From positions 1 through 64,000 of the forward strand of contig NZ_JACHBD010000012.1 in the NCBI RefSeq assembly GCF_014200175.1: 64,000 nt of DNA, in the 5' to 3' direction. Positions 7,638-16,370 of the stretch are shown here, one piece after another. The first letter of the stretch is position 1; every line of letters begins with the position of its first letter. A program made the position numbers and the translations under genes. Under the pieces are notes generated by a model that had not been told where the DNA came from, did not search any database, and was given only the letters and a program-made list of their open reading frames with translations. Origin of the DNA: Rhizobium lentis. GTDB lineage: Bacteria; Pseudomonadota; Alphaproteobacteria; Rhizobiales; Rhizobiaceae.

Positions 7638-8878
7638 GCGGCATCAAACTCAGTATCTGCATTCCGACCTACAACCGCGAAGCCTATTTGCGAAGCGCGC
7701 TCGAGCACTGCGAGAAATACAGTTTCAGCTTTCCCTACGAGATCGTCGTTTCTGACAACGCTTCGACGGACAATACGACCCAGCTCGTCGAAGAATTCAT
7801 CGCCAAGGGACTGCCGATCCACTATCACCGCCGCCCCGTCAACGGCGGTTCGGGCCCGAACCTCGCTTGCGCCTTCCATCATGCCGTCGGGGAATATTCG
7901 ATTTATCTTGCCGACGACGATTTCCTGGTGCCAAGCGGCGTCGAAGCGGCAATGGCCTATTTGGACGCCAACCCCGACGTCGCCGCCTGCCACGCGCCCT
8001 GGTATTTCTACGACGAAGTGGCCGATCGCGACCTGTCTCAATTCTATGCGATCGACGAGAACATCAAGTTCGAGCAGCGTAATTTTGCAGCGGTATTTCA
8101 GTTCATCTGCGAGCGCCATATCTTCCCTGAGATCGGCATCTATCGCGCCTCGGCTCTGCGCTCCTCCTGGGTTCCCCGCGATTTTTGCTTCTGGGCTTTC
8201 TCCTATCTTGCGCATTTCCTCGACCAAGGAGCCGTTGCCTTCCTGAAACAGCCTTTCTACCGCTCGGTTGCCGTCTCAAAGATCGCCCCGAACCGCCAGC
8301 AGGCAGGCAACGACGACGTCATGACCTCGTGGGACAAATACCGCGGCGGCCTCGAATATTTCCTCTATATCGGCTCCAAGCGCGGCAATCTCGCCACGAC
8401 GCGCGAAGCCCGCGTCGTGTTCGAGGAACTTTGCAAGGTCTTTACACTCAACCGCATGGCCGTTGCGTTCCGTTTCTGGGCGCAACGCAAAGACTTCATC
8501 AAGGCCTATGAACTCTACACGCGCCTGGCGATCGGCGGCATGCCCGATCACCCCGAAGTCATGCATTTCCGCAACGCGCTCCCGCTGATGGTGGCGATTC
8601 AGACGCTTGCCTATCAGGTGGGGGCGACCGAGGGCATCAGTCGGCTGATGCTCAGCGGCATCGCTGACCGACGCTCTATCGAGGAATTGTTGCGTGATCT
8701 CGGCCTGCCAGCGGGGGTCGATGTCGTCGAGGAGACAGTGGGCCATGATATGGGCCTTGCGAAACACACGGCGGTTTTCATCGCCGACGCTGTGCGCCAT
8801 GGCGAATTCGTTGCACTCGGCTACAAGCCGAACCTGATTTTCAGCGAGCAGGATCTTATCCAGCACGTGATCATCTGA
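7634..8878 (+). CDS. Family 2 glycosyltransferase
   Basis: 414 residues; starts at TTG 7634, inside the stop of the epimerase gene, after AGGAGAGAAG. The N-terminal GT-A domain shows SICIPTYNREAYLRSAL and VVSDNASTDNT, and the metal-binding acidic cluster ADDDF is at about residues 93-97. The last 200 residues match no domain I can name and may bind the acceptor. This is the only recognisable glycosyltransferase in the eleven-gene block, so it probably attaches the unusual sugar made by this operon. Confidence 0.88.
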   Translation: MSGIKLSICIPTYNREAYLRSALEHCEKYSFSFPYEIVVSDNASTDNTTQLVEEFIAKGLPIHYHRRPVNGGSGPNLACAFHHAVGEYSIYLADDDFLVPSGVEAAMAYLDANPDVAACHAPWYFYDEVADRDLSQFYAIDENIKFEQRNFAAVFQFICERHIFPEIGIYRASALRSSWVPRDFCFWAFSYLAHFLDQGAVAFLKQPFYRSVAVSKIAPNRQQAGNDDVMTSWDKYRGGLEYFLYIGSKRGNLATTREARVVFEELCKVFTLNRMAVAFRFWAQRKDFIKAYELYTRLAIGGMPDHPEVMHFRNALPLMVAIQTLAYQVGATEGISRLMLSGIADRRSIEELLRDLGLPAGVDVVEETVGHDMGLAKHTAVFIADAVRHGEFVALGYKPNLIFSEQDLIQHVII

Positions 8879-8993
8879 GGCGGATGCGGCGCGATGCGGC
8901 CTACGCTAAGCCTCGCGCCAGTTTCATGCGTTAGTCAGTTTTAATGTGCCCCGGCTTTGCGAGTTCCAGGCCCTCATCCCAAGAGAATAAGGC

Positions 8994-10142
8994 ATGACGA
9001 ACAGGATATTCTACACCAAACCATCGATCACCGAGCTGGAAATCGGTTATGCCGCCGATGCCGCCGCGAACGGCTGGGGCGCGCGCTGCTACGATTACAT
9101 CAACCGCTTCGAACGCGATTTCGCCACCCATCTCGGTAGCGGCTTTGCGATCGCGACATCGAGCTGCACCGGCGCGATGCATATGGGGCTTACCGCACTC
9201 GGCATCGGCCCCGGTGACGAAGTGATCCTTGCGGATACGAACTGGGTGGCGACCGTAGCGCCTGTCATGCATCTCGGCGCGAGCCCCGTCTTCGTCGACG
9301 TACTGCCCGATACATGGTGCATCGATCCCGCCGCAGTTGAGCGCTCTATCACACCGCGCACTAAGGCGATCATCGCCACTCACATCTATGGCAATCTCTG
9401 CGACATGGATGCCCTGATCGAGATCGGCAAGCGAAGCGGCATCGCCGTGATCGAAGACGCTGCCGAGGCGATCGGCTCGGTCTGGCACGGCCGCCGCGCC
9501 GGCTCGATCGGTACCTTCGGCACATTCTCCTTCCACGGCACCAAGACGCTGACCACGGGTGAAGGCGGCATGTTGGTCACTAGCAATGCCGATCTCTATG
9601 AAAAGGTGCTGACGCTTAGCAACCACGGCCGTGCCCGCAGCCAGAAGAAACAGTTCTGGCCGGATGCGATCGGTTTCAAATACAAGATGTCCAACATCCA
9701 GGCGGCCATCGGCTGCGCCCAGCTGGAGCGCATCGAGGAACTTGTCGCCCGCAAGCGGGAAATTCTCGCGGCCTATATGGTGCGCCTCTCGACGCTCAAC
9801 GGCATCAGCATGAACCCGGAATATACCGGCACGATCAACGGCGCCTGGATGCCGACTGCCGTCTTCCATCCCGCTACCGGCATCACCCGCGAAATGCTGC
9901 AGCAGGTTTTCGAAGCCGCCGATATCGATGCGCGCGTCTTCTTCCACCCGCTTTCCAGCCTTTCGATGTTCGAGGACAAACCGGCCAATATCAATGCTTG
10001 GAGCATCCCGGAGCGGGCGATCAACCTGCCGAGCTACCACGACATGAGCGAGGCCGATATCGATCGCGTGGCGGAAACACTGATTTCAATCGTCCGCAGC
10101 CATCAGGACAACAGCGCCGTTCACCTCCGCCAGTCGGCCTGA
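8994..10142 (+). CDS. DegT/DnrJ/EryC1/StrS sugar aminotransferase
   Basis: 382 residues, PLP-dependent aminotransferase that aminates a keto-sugar nucleotide. The Schiff-base lysine is K184 in SFHGTKTLTTGEGG; VIEDAAEAIGS is the PLP-phosphate region. The start ATG 8994 follows AATAAGGC. A 115-base gap separates it from the glycosyltransferase, the largest gap in the block, so a second promoter is possible. It implies an amino sugar (for example of perosamine or 3-amino-3,6-dideoxyhexose type), which the GNAT downstream could acylate. Confidence 0.92.
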   Translation: MTNRIFYTKPSITELEIGYAADAAANGWGARCYDYINRFERDFATHLGSGFAIATSSCTGAMHMGLTALGIGPGDEVILADTNWVATVAPVMHLGASPVFVDVLPDTWCIDPAAVERSITPRTKAIIATHIYGNLCDMDALIEIGKRSGIAVIEDAAEAIGSVWHGRRAGSIGTFGTFSFHGTKTLTTGEGGMLVTSNADLYEKVLTLSNHGRARSQKKQFWPDAIGFKYKMSNIQAAIGCAQLERIEELVARKREILAAYMVRLSTLNGISMNPEYTGTINGAWMPTAVFHPATGITREMLQQVFEAADIDARVFFHPLSSLSMFEDKPANINAWSIPERAINLPSYHDMSEADIDRVAETLISIVRSHQDNSAVHLRQSA

Positions 10143-10173
10143 GTGCAGAATATAGAGAAGGTTTCAGACAGTT

Positions 10174-10926
10174 ATGACCACCAAGGACGATCGCCTCGAA
10201 TTTGAAGCCAACAAGCGCGCGATGGCGCTTGCACTCGGTAAGGACGAGGAAGCTTTCCAGCAGTCGTTGAACACGTTGGTAGCGCTGGACAAATATGACT
10301 ACGCCTATCTCTGGTCCTGGATGGGCGTTCCGATCATCCAGATGCCGGCCGACGTGATGGCCACCCAGGAAGTGATCTGGGACACCAAGCCCGACATCAT
10401 CATCGAAACCGGCGTAGCGCGTGGCGGCTCGATGATCTTCATGGCTTCGCTGCTAAAGGTGATCGGCAAGGGCAAGGTGATCGGCGTCGATATCGATATC
10501 CGCGCCCATAACCGCGATTCGATCGAGACTCACCCACTCTCGCCGTTGATCACGCTCATCGAAGGCCCATCGACGACAGCCGAGACGCTCGCCAAGGTCA
10601 AGGCCGAGATCCCAGCCGGCGCCTCCGTCATGATTGTCCTCGACAGCGATCACAGCCGCGATCACGTTCTCGACGAGCTGCGCAGCTACGGCCCACTGGT
10701 CACCGAAGGCCAGTATGTCGTCGTCGCAGATACCCTGCTCGGCCGCGGAGACATGTCGCAGACGCCGACCAAACGCTCGAAGATCTGGTATCCCGGTGAC
10801 GAGCCCTATGCGGCGCTCAACGCCTATCTCAAGGAAACCGATCGTTTCGAGACTGACGAGGCCCTGAACGGCAAGCTGGTGCTATCCAGCTCGCCGGGAG
10901 GATATCTCAAATGCATCCGCAAATGA
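10174..10926 (+). CDS. CmcI-family SAM-dependent methyltransferase (cephalosporin hydroxylase family)
   Basis: 250 residues of the family named for CmcI of cephamycin synthesis; in polysaccharide clusters its members act as sugar O-methyltransferases. The SAM site is ETGVARGGSMIFMASLL (about residues 77-93) followed by VIGVDIDIRAHN; VLDSDHSRDHV and VVVADT complete the core. The context predicts O-methylation of a deoxysugar in the glycan. The 3' end overlaps the GNAT gene by 16 bases. Confidence 0.85.
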   Translation: MTTKDDRLEFEANKRAMALALGKDEEAFQQSLNTLVALDKYDYAYLWSWMGVPIIQMPADVMATQEVIWDTKPDIIIETGVARGGSMIFMASLLKVIGKGKVIGVDIDIRAHNRDSIETHPLSPLITLIEGPSTTAETLAKVKAEIPAGASVMIVLDSDHSRDHVLDELRSYGPLVTEGQYVVVADTLLGRGDMSQTPTKRSKIWYPGDEPYAALNAYLKETDRFETDEALNGKLVLSSSPGGYLKCIRK

Positions 10927-11465
10927 TGGGGAGTCATCGCGACTTTCCACATCAGGCGTCGGTCAGACTGCGTGGGGTGGAGGATGGCGACCGGCCGCTG
11001 CTCTTTTCCCTCCGCCGCGATCGCGCGCTCCAATCGCTCCTGCTGACAGTGCCCGATGCGACCGATGATGCGGCGCTCAGCGCCTGGATCGAACGGCGGT
11101 GCAATGAGATGGGCGGGGCATTTCTCATCATCGAAGATCGGGCCAGCGGCAAGGCTGCCGGTTATACCCAGATCACCCAGGTACATCGCCGGAATGCGAA
11201 CGGCTACGGCGGCATCGTCCTGGCGGAGGAGGCGCGCGGCCTCGGCTTGGGACGCGCAGCACTCGCCGGACTTATGCTCCATGCTTCCCGTATGCTCGGT
11301 CTTCGCAAACTGATGGCTGAAATCGATATCGACAACGCTGCCTCCATCCGGCTGCATCTGTCGCTCGGCTATCGCAAGGTTGGCCTTCTCGAAGCCCATT
11401 TCACCGACGCCAACGGCGTCCCGCGCGATGTGATGCTTTTCGAGCGGCGATTGGAGGACAATTAA
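10911..11465 (+). CDS. GNAT N-acetyltransferase
   Basis: 184 residues with the acetyl-CoA pyrophosphate-binding region EEARGLGLGRAAL, then the helix carrying EIDIDNAASIRLHLSLGYRKVG typical of RimJ/RimL-type GNATs. The ATG at 10911 is favoured because GGGAGG lies at the right distance; it sits inside the CmcI-type gene. By context it may acetylate the amino group put on by the DegT enzyme (inference). The C-terminus DVMLFERRLEDN abuts the WbqC start. Confidence 0.82.
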   Translation: MHPQMMGSHRDFPHQASVRLRGVEDGDRPLLFSLRRDRALQSLLLTVPDATDDAALSAWIERRCNEMGGAFLIIEDRASGKAAGYTQITQVHRRNANGYGGIVLAEEARGLGLGRAALAGLMLHASRMLGLRKLMAEIDIDNAASIRLHLSLGYRKVGLLEAHFTDANGVPRDVMLFERRLEDN

Positions 11466-11466
11466 T

Positions 11467-12192
11467 TTGACCGCCGTCGTCATTACCCAACCGATGCTCT
11501 TTCCCTGGCCTGGCTTCTTCGAGCAATTGATGCTCGCTGACAGCTATATTTATCTGGATGACACCCAATTCTCGAAGGGCAGCTTCACCAACCGTATCCA
11601 GCTTCTGCGTGGCAACGACCGCTGCTGGATGACGATTCCACTTGCCGGAAAGGGCAGTTTCCAAAAGATCTCCGAACTCACCGCTGCGGGCGATGACTGG
11701 AAGGCAAGCCATCGCGCGCTTCTGCGCCAATCGCTGCTCGGCGCTCCCTTCATCGACGATGCGCTTTCGATCTTCGACAATGTCTATCGCCATTCCTCCC
11801 TGCTGGCGTTGCTGATCGCCAGCATCGAGGAACCCGCACGCTATCTTGGCATCGGTGCGAACCGGAAGATCGAGAAAACAAGCGAGATGGATGTCGAGGG
11901 CACATCCTGGCAGCGTGTACTCGATATAGTGCTGGAGGCCGGCGGCACCCGGTATCTGACGGGCCACGGCGCGGCGAACTATCTCGACCATGAGGCCTTC
12001 GAACAGGCCGGCGTGCAAGTGGAATACATGAATTACAGCCGTACCCCCTGGCCTCAGACCGTCGCTGCGTTCACGCCCTATGTTTCTGTACTCGATCTTA
12101 TCGCCCGAATGGGCCCGGAGGCGCGTAACTGTCTCATCCCAGCCACCGTAGCGTGGCAAGACTTCCTGAAGGAGGAAACGGTCACACCATGA
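11467..12192 (+). CDS. WbqC-like family protein
   Basis: 241 residues beginning at TTG 11467, two bases after the GNAT stop. The N-terminus ITQPMLFPWPGFFEQLMLAD and YLDDTQFSKGSFTNRIQLL are the hallmark of the WbqC family, which recurs in O-antigen and sugar-modification loci; biochemical function is poorly defined, possibly as an acyl or amino-acid transferase partner. Four-base overlap (ATGA) with the oxygenase gene downstream. Confidence 0.85.
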   Translation: MTAVVITQPMLFPWPGFFEQLMLADSYIYLDDTQFSKGSFTNRIQLLRGNDRCWMTIPLAGKGSFQKISELTAAGDDWKASHRALLRQSLLGAPFIDDALSIFDNVYRHSSLLALLIASIEEPARYLGIGANRKIEKTSEMDVEGTSWQRVLDIVLEAGGTRYLTGHGAANYLDHEAFEQAGVQVEYMNYSRTPWPQTVAAFTPYVSVLDLIARMGPEARNCLIPATVAWQDFLKEETVTP

Positions 12193-13043
12193 CACACGCA
12201 AAAATCACCGACAGCCTGCGCGCTGATTTCGGCACCAAGGGGTACCTGGTCGTTCCGGGTTTCTATGATTCGGCCGCTGATATCGCCCCCATACAGGAGA
12301 GGATCCGCCAGATCCTTGAAGTCATCTGCAGGAAATATGGCGTCGAGGCCCCGACCGAAACCACGCATGAGGCAATGACCATTGCCTATCCGAAGCTGAT
12401 CGCCACGAACCGCTCATGGGGTGGCGAGGTCTATGACGCGGTCAAGCAGATCCCGGCCTTCATGCGCCTGGTCACCAACGGCGCCAATGACCAAGCCTTC
12501 AAGGCACTACGTCCTGAGAGCGTCCCGGGTATTGCCGCTGGCGGCTACGGCATCCGCATCGACAATCCGGGCGAAGAAAAGTTCCGGGCTCAATGGCATC
12601 AGGAATTTCCCGGCCAGCTGCGAAGTGTCGATGGCGTCGTCTTCTGGACACCGCTTTTGCCCGTCACGCAGGAAATGGGACCCGTACAGATTGCCGAAGG
12701 TTCGCATGCCGAAGGTCTGGTTCCGGTTTACGAGGATGATGCCGGCGCCGGCAAGACGGGCGCTTATGCGCTGCATCTCGACCGCGCCGAAGAGCGCCTT
12801 TCCCGTTACAAGCATGTCGCTCCGCTGACGAACCCCGGCGATCTCGTGCTGATGGACTTCCTGACGCTGCACCAGTCGGGCCACAACGTCTCGACGACGC
12901 CGCGCTGGAGCATTCAGTTCCGTTATTTCAACTACCTCGAGCCGGTCGGCATTCGCATCGGCTGGAAGGGTTCGTTTGCCGCCGGCGTAAAATTCGCCGA
13001 CGTCCTACCCGAACTTTCCGTTCAGCGTGAGGCGGCCGAATGA
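12189..13043 (+). CDS. Phytanoyl-CoA dioxygenase (PhyH)-like protein
   Basis: 284 residues from ATG 12189; the frame runs open upstream but inside the WbqC gene. The PhyH family comprises Fe(II)/2-oxoglutarate oxygenases. Visible candidates for iron ligands are the His of QWHQEFPG and the distal His of TLHQSGHNVS, with WSIQFRYFNY near the C-terminus. It could hydroxylate a sugar or lipid part of the glycan; such an oxygenase in a polysaccharide operon is uncommon. Four-base overlaps on both sides tie it to the operon. Confidence 0.78.
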   Translation: MTHAKITDSLRADFGTKGYLVVPGFYDSAADIAPIQERIRQILEVICRKYGVEAPTETTHEAMTIAYPKLIATNRSWGGEVYDAVKQIPAFMRLVTNGANDQAFKALRPESVPGIAAGGYGIRIDNPGEEKFRAQWHQEFPGQLRSVDGVVFWTPLLPVTQEMGPVQIAEGSHAEGLVPVYEDDAGAGKTGAYALHLDRAEERLSRYKHVAPLTNPGDLVLMDFLTLHQSGHNVSTTPRWSIQFRYFNYLEPVGIRIGWKGSFAAGVKFADVLPELSVQREAAE

Positions 13044-14197
13044 CGACTTGCCGCGTCTGCGGTGGTAAGATTGCGGCGCCGGCCTACGAAACACCGGCGC
13101 CTGCTCTAACCTCCATCATGACCCTTCTTGACATTCCGACGCGCGTCTATGTCTGCGACGGATGCGGCCATGCGCAATGCGACGAAATTCCCGATATCGA
13201 AACCTTCTACGATACCGGCTATCGCATTTCGCTGAATAGCGAAGGCCATGACCAGATCTTTGCGGTCAAGTCCGACGGCACCATTCTTTACCGAACGGAT
13301 CATCAGGCCCAGATTGCATGCCGATTGCTCGACCTTCCGCAGGGGAACAAGCTTCTGGACTACGGCGCGGCAAAGGCCGATACGCTACGCAAGATCATCG
13401 CCGCAAGGCCGGATATCGAGCCTCACGTTTTCGATGTTTCCACCGATTATGCACCAGCTTGGAGTGGCTGGATCGCGCCGCACGCGCAAGCAACCTACGA
13501 GGTTCCTCCCGCATGGGACGGCCGCTTCGATGCAGTGATGAGCCATTTCGTGATCGAGCACGTAGCCGATCCGGTCAGTTTCATTCGGGAGATACATAAG
13601 CTCCTGAAGCCGCACGGCACGCTGCTGCTTTCGATGCCTGACGTTTCGGCCAATCCGGGCGACATGACGGTGGCGGACCATGTCAATCATTTCAGCGAAG
13701 CCTCGCTACGTCGGGCTCTTGCCGCCGGCGGCTTCGAAGTTTCGGTGCTCGACACGACATCCTTCCCCGGCGCTTTCTTCGTGGTCGCTGTCCGCAGCGA
13801 AACGCCGGTAAAGGAAGAGCAGGATGCAGCTCTCGTTCGGCAGGCTGTCGATCGCGGACTGGAAATCTGCGATTTCTGGCGGGCTTCGGCCGGTGGACTG
13901 GAAAAGCAGGCTGCCACCTTCCGCGGACGCAAGGCCGCGATCTATGGTGCGGGCTTTTATGGAAGCTGGATCTTCAGCCGTATCGCCAGCGATATCGAGC
14001 TGACGGCCTTCCTTGACCAGAATCCTGGCCTGCAGAACACCGAACATTTCGGCCATCCTGTAATCGCGCCGGTTGATATCGCCGACGATGCAGAGGCGCT
14101 GTTCATCGGCCTCAACCCGCTGAAGGCTCGCGCTGCGATCGGCAGCATGCCCTATCTGCAGAGGCCTGGCCTGGAATTGATCTGGTTGGAAGCTTAA
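13040..14197 (+). CDS. Zinc-finger/SAM methyltransferase, C-methyltransferase-like architecture
   Basis: 385 residues. An N-terminal CRVCGG ... CDGCGHAQC finger, a SAM-binding core (KLLDYGAAKADTLRK at about 102, later VIEHVADPVSFIREIHKLLK) and a C-terminal Rossmann-like part with AAIYGAGFYGSWIF near 300. The plan resembles the methyltransferase at 5863-7098, but the two are clearly diverged and this one has a shorter C-terminal domain. Last gene of the operon; the next gene is on the opposite strand. Confidence 0.75.
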   Translation: MTTCRVCGGKIAAPAYETPAPALTSIMTLLDIPTRVYVCDGCGHAQCDEIPDIETFYDTGYRISLNSEGHDQIFAVKSDGTILYRTDHQAQIACRLLDLPQGNKLLDYGAAKADTLRKIIAARPDIEPHVFDVSTDYAPAWSGWIAPHAQATYEVPPAWDGRFDAVMSHFVIEHVADPVSFIREIHKLLKPHGTLLLSMPDVSANPGDMTVADHVNHFSEASLRRALAAGGFEVSVLDTTSFPGAFFVVAVRSETPVKEEQDAALVRQAVDRGLEICDFWRASAGGLEKQAATFRGRKAAIYGAGFYGSWIFSRIASDIELTAFLDQNPGLQNTEHFGHPVIAPVDIADDAEALFIGLNPLKARAAIGSMPYLQRPGLELIWLEA

Positions 14198-14228
14198 GGA
14201 GGCCGGTAGCGGCTTGCGCCGCCGACCT

Positions 14229-14561
14229 TTACCGCACCGGCTGATAATGGCCGCGCAGCGGCACCTTGCCGCCCATGGTGACGAAGCCGTCGCGTTCGCA
14301 GACATACATCAGCGTCGGCATGCCGCCGGAGCGGAAGATCTCGTCGTAGCGGCGACGGATCTGGACGGTTTCAGTACGGCAATTATAGGATTCCTCTTCC
14401 TTTTTGTCCGGCTGCGCCTTGACGCCGGGCAGGCCCTTGTAGGGATAGAGGGCTTGAACGTCCGAATTCACCGGTTTTGACCAATCGACGGCAGAGGCGG
14501 ACGCCGGCGCAAGGCCTGATAGGGCAACGAGCAATATCGGAAACATCATCACAAGCCGCAT
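14229..14561 (-). CDS. Small secreted protein of unknown function
   Basis: 110 residues from ATG 14561, which follows GGAGAGTTTCC. Residues 1-24 are a signal peptide (MRLVMMFPILLVALSGLAPA, cut near ASA-VDW). The mature part has two cysteines (YNCRTETV, MYVCERDG) that could form a disulfide, and no domain I recognise. It follows the wzz-like gene on the same strand and faces the end of the O-antigen block. Confidence 0.65.
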   Translation of the reverse strand: MRLVMMFPILLVALSGLAPASASAVDWSKPVNSDVQALYPYKGLPGVKAQPDKKEEESYNCRTETVQIRRRYDEIFRSGGMPTLMYVCERDGFVTMGGKVPLRGHYQPVR

Positions 14562-14623
14562 GGAAACTCTCCTGCCGGCATCGTTGCGCCGCTCATAGGA
14601 TGTAGGAAAACCCGAGATCCTGA

Positions 14624-16234
14624 TCAAGCAGCCGCAGCGGGCGATTTCCTGAAATAGCTTCTGATGATGGGATGGCTGAAAAGGCCGGCGAGGATCGCAA
14701 AGCCGGCGCCGACGACGAAACCGGCAAGCAGACCGCCGATGATGCCGGCGACCAGCAGGATCTTCTTTCCAGGACCATCGGCCTTGACGGGCGGTTCGGC
14801 CGGCGAGATGACGCGAATGTTGCTCTGGCTGAGGTTCTGCTCCTCGCTCGTCTGGCTCGACCGCTTCAGCACCGTCTCGTAGATATCGCGCGCCGCCGTC
14901 GCCTTGCGCTGCAATTCGTTCAGCTCCACCTGCTTGTCCGAGGTCGTCGCCTGCAGCGCCTTCTGGACGGCAAGCTCCTTGGCGATGCTGTCTTCGGCCG
15001 CCTTCGCCTGTTCATATTCGCCCCGTGCCGAAGTGGCGAGGCGCTGCAATTCACCCTTGATTTCGCCTGATATGCTCTGCAGCGAGGAGCGGGCCGCCTG
15101 CAGGCGCGGATGACGCGTGCCCATCTGGCTTTCGAGGCTTCCGACTGCGGCGGCCTGGGTGGCATATTGCTGGCGCAGGCTGACCAGTGGTGAAGTGACG
15201 CCGCCCTCGGTCTGGTTGCCGGCGACGATGTCTTCGACGCGCAGATTGGCAATTGCGTCGGCGCGTGCCTTCGCCTGGATGGTCTTTTCCTGCGCCGTCA
15301 CCAGCAGCGTGTTCAGCGAGCCGAGCCGCTGATCGGAAATCAGATTGCCCTCGGTCGCGGCCATGTCGTTGTCGGCGCGGAAGGTCTCGACCGCCTGCTC
15401 GGCCTCCAGCACCTTCTGGCGCAGGTCGTCGAGGCGTCCGTCGAGCGTCGAGGAGGTATTTTCGTAGAGGCCGTTCGAGGCGCTGTTTTCCTCTTCGGTG
15501 AAGGCGGTGACGACCTGGTTGGCAAGCCTTGCCGATTTTTCCGGATCATTGGTCGTGGCGGCAAGCGAAACGACATAGGTGCTGGCCTGGCGGGTGATGA
15601 CAAGCGCCTTCTGCAGGGTGCCGATGACGGCAGCGCCATCGGTCCGGCCGCCGGTGAATTCCGGATCCTGATCGAGCTTCATCGCCTCGACGACGCGGCG
15701 CAGCACGTTGCCCGAGGTCAGGATCTGCACCTGGCTGTCGATCAGCGCCGAGATCATTTCCGGCGACGGACCGGAAGATTGCGCACCTGCCTCGGCAAGG
15801 CCGATCTGGCGCGGATCGAAATAAAGGCTGCTGACGGCGGTGTATTTCTGGCCGACGAACGGGGCCACCGCACCGCCAGCGAAGGCGCCGATAAGGGCCA
15901 GGGTAAGCACCACCAGCCGGCGGCTCCAGATCGCCGCGATGCTGGAGCGGAGATCAAGAAGCGGGGCGGCGGGTGGGTCCGATGCGGTCGGCGGCGGTAG
16001 ATCGGCCGCAGGTCGCTCGGCGGGCGGCGACGCCTGCTCGTATCGGCGCGTTTGCGCAACGTTGGGCGGCGGCGGCACGAAAGGCGGCGGAGAGGGTTCG
16101 GGCGTCGGGCGGGCGAAATCATCCGGGCGGATGACAGGACTGCGCAGGCGCACGCCTTCCGGCGCAGTCTGAGGCGGCTCGTAACTGCGCCAGCCGGGCA
16201 GCCGGCTTACTCTATTCCTGTCATACTGGCTCAT
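14624..16234 (-). CDS. Wzz/GumC-type polysaccharide chain-length/export protein
   Basis: 536 residues. A proline-rich cytoplasmic N-terminus (about 1-105), a first membrane segment (LVVLTLALIGAFAGGAVAPF), a long periplasmic part with coiled coil (about 240-470) and a second membrane segment near the end (ILLVAGIIGGLLAGFVVGAG). This is the polysaccharide co-polymerase plan of GumC/ExoP. The tyrosine-kinase domain of ExoP is absent, because only about 30 residues follow the last membrane segment. It probably controls chain length or export of a capsular, exo- or O-polysaccharide together with the Wzy-like gene divergently downstream. Confidence 0.87.
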   Translation of the reverse strand: MSQYDRNRVSRLPGWRSYEPPQTAPEGVRLRSPVIRPDDFARPTPEPSPPPFVPPPPNVAQTRRYEQASPPAERPAADLPPPTASDPPAAPLLDLRSSIAAIWSRRLVVLTLALIGAFAGGAVAPFVGQKYTAVSSLYFDPRQIGLAEAGAQSSGPSPEMISALIDSQVQILTSGNVLRRVVEAMKLDQDPEFTGGRTDGAAVIGTLQKALVITRQASTYVVSLAATTNDPEKSARLANQVVTAFTEEENSASNGLYENTSSTLDGRLDDLRQKVLEAEQAVETFRADNDMAATEGNLISDQRLGSLNTLLVTAQEKTIQAKARADAIANLRVEDIVAGNQTEGGVTSPLVSLRQQYATQAAAVGSLESQMGTRHPRLQAARSSLQSISGEIKGELQRLATSARGEYEQAKAAEDSIAKELAVQKALQATTSDKQVELNELQRKATAARDIYETVLKRSSQTSEEQNLSQSNIRVISPAEPPVKADGPGKKILLVAGIIGGLLAGFVVGAGFAILAGLFSHPIIRSYFRKSPAAAA

Positions 16235-16370
16235 ACGCGCACTCGTGTCCCGCCCAGCGTGAAAGACTGAAGCCGAGGTGCCGAGACTTTAGAAATTCTT
16301 AGCTAACGGACCGTTAAGATACTGGCGGCCATAGAGATGTTGCCGTTTGCCGCGACTGCGAGGGATTGCC

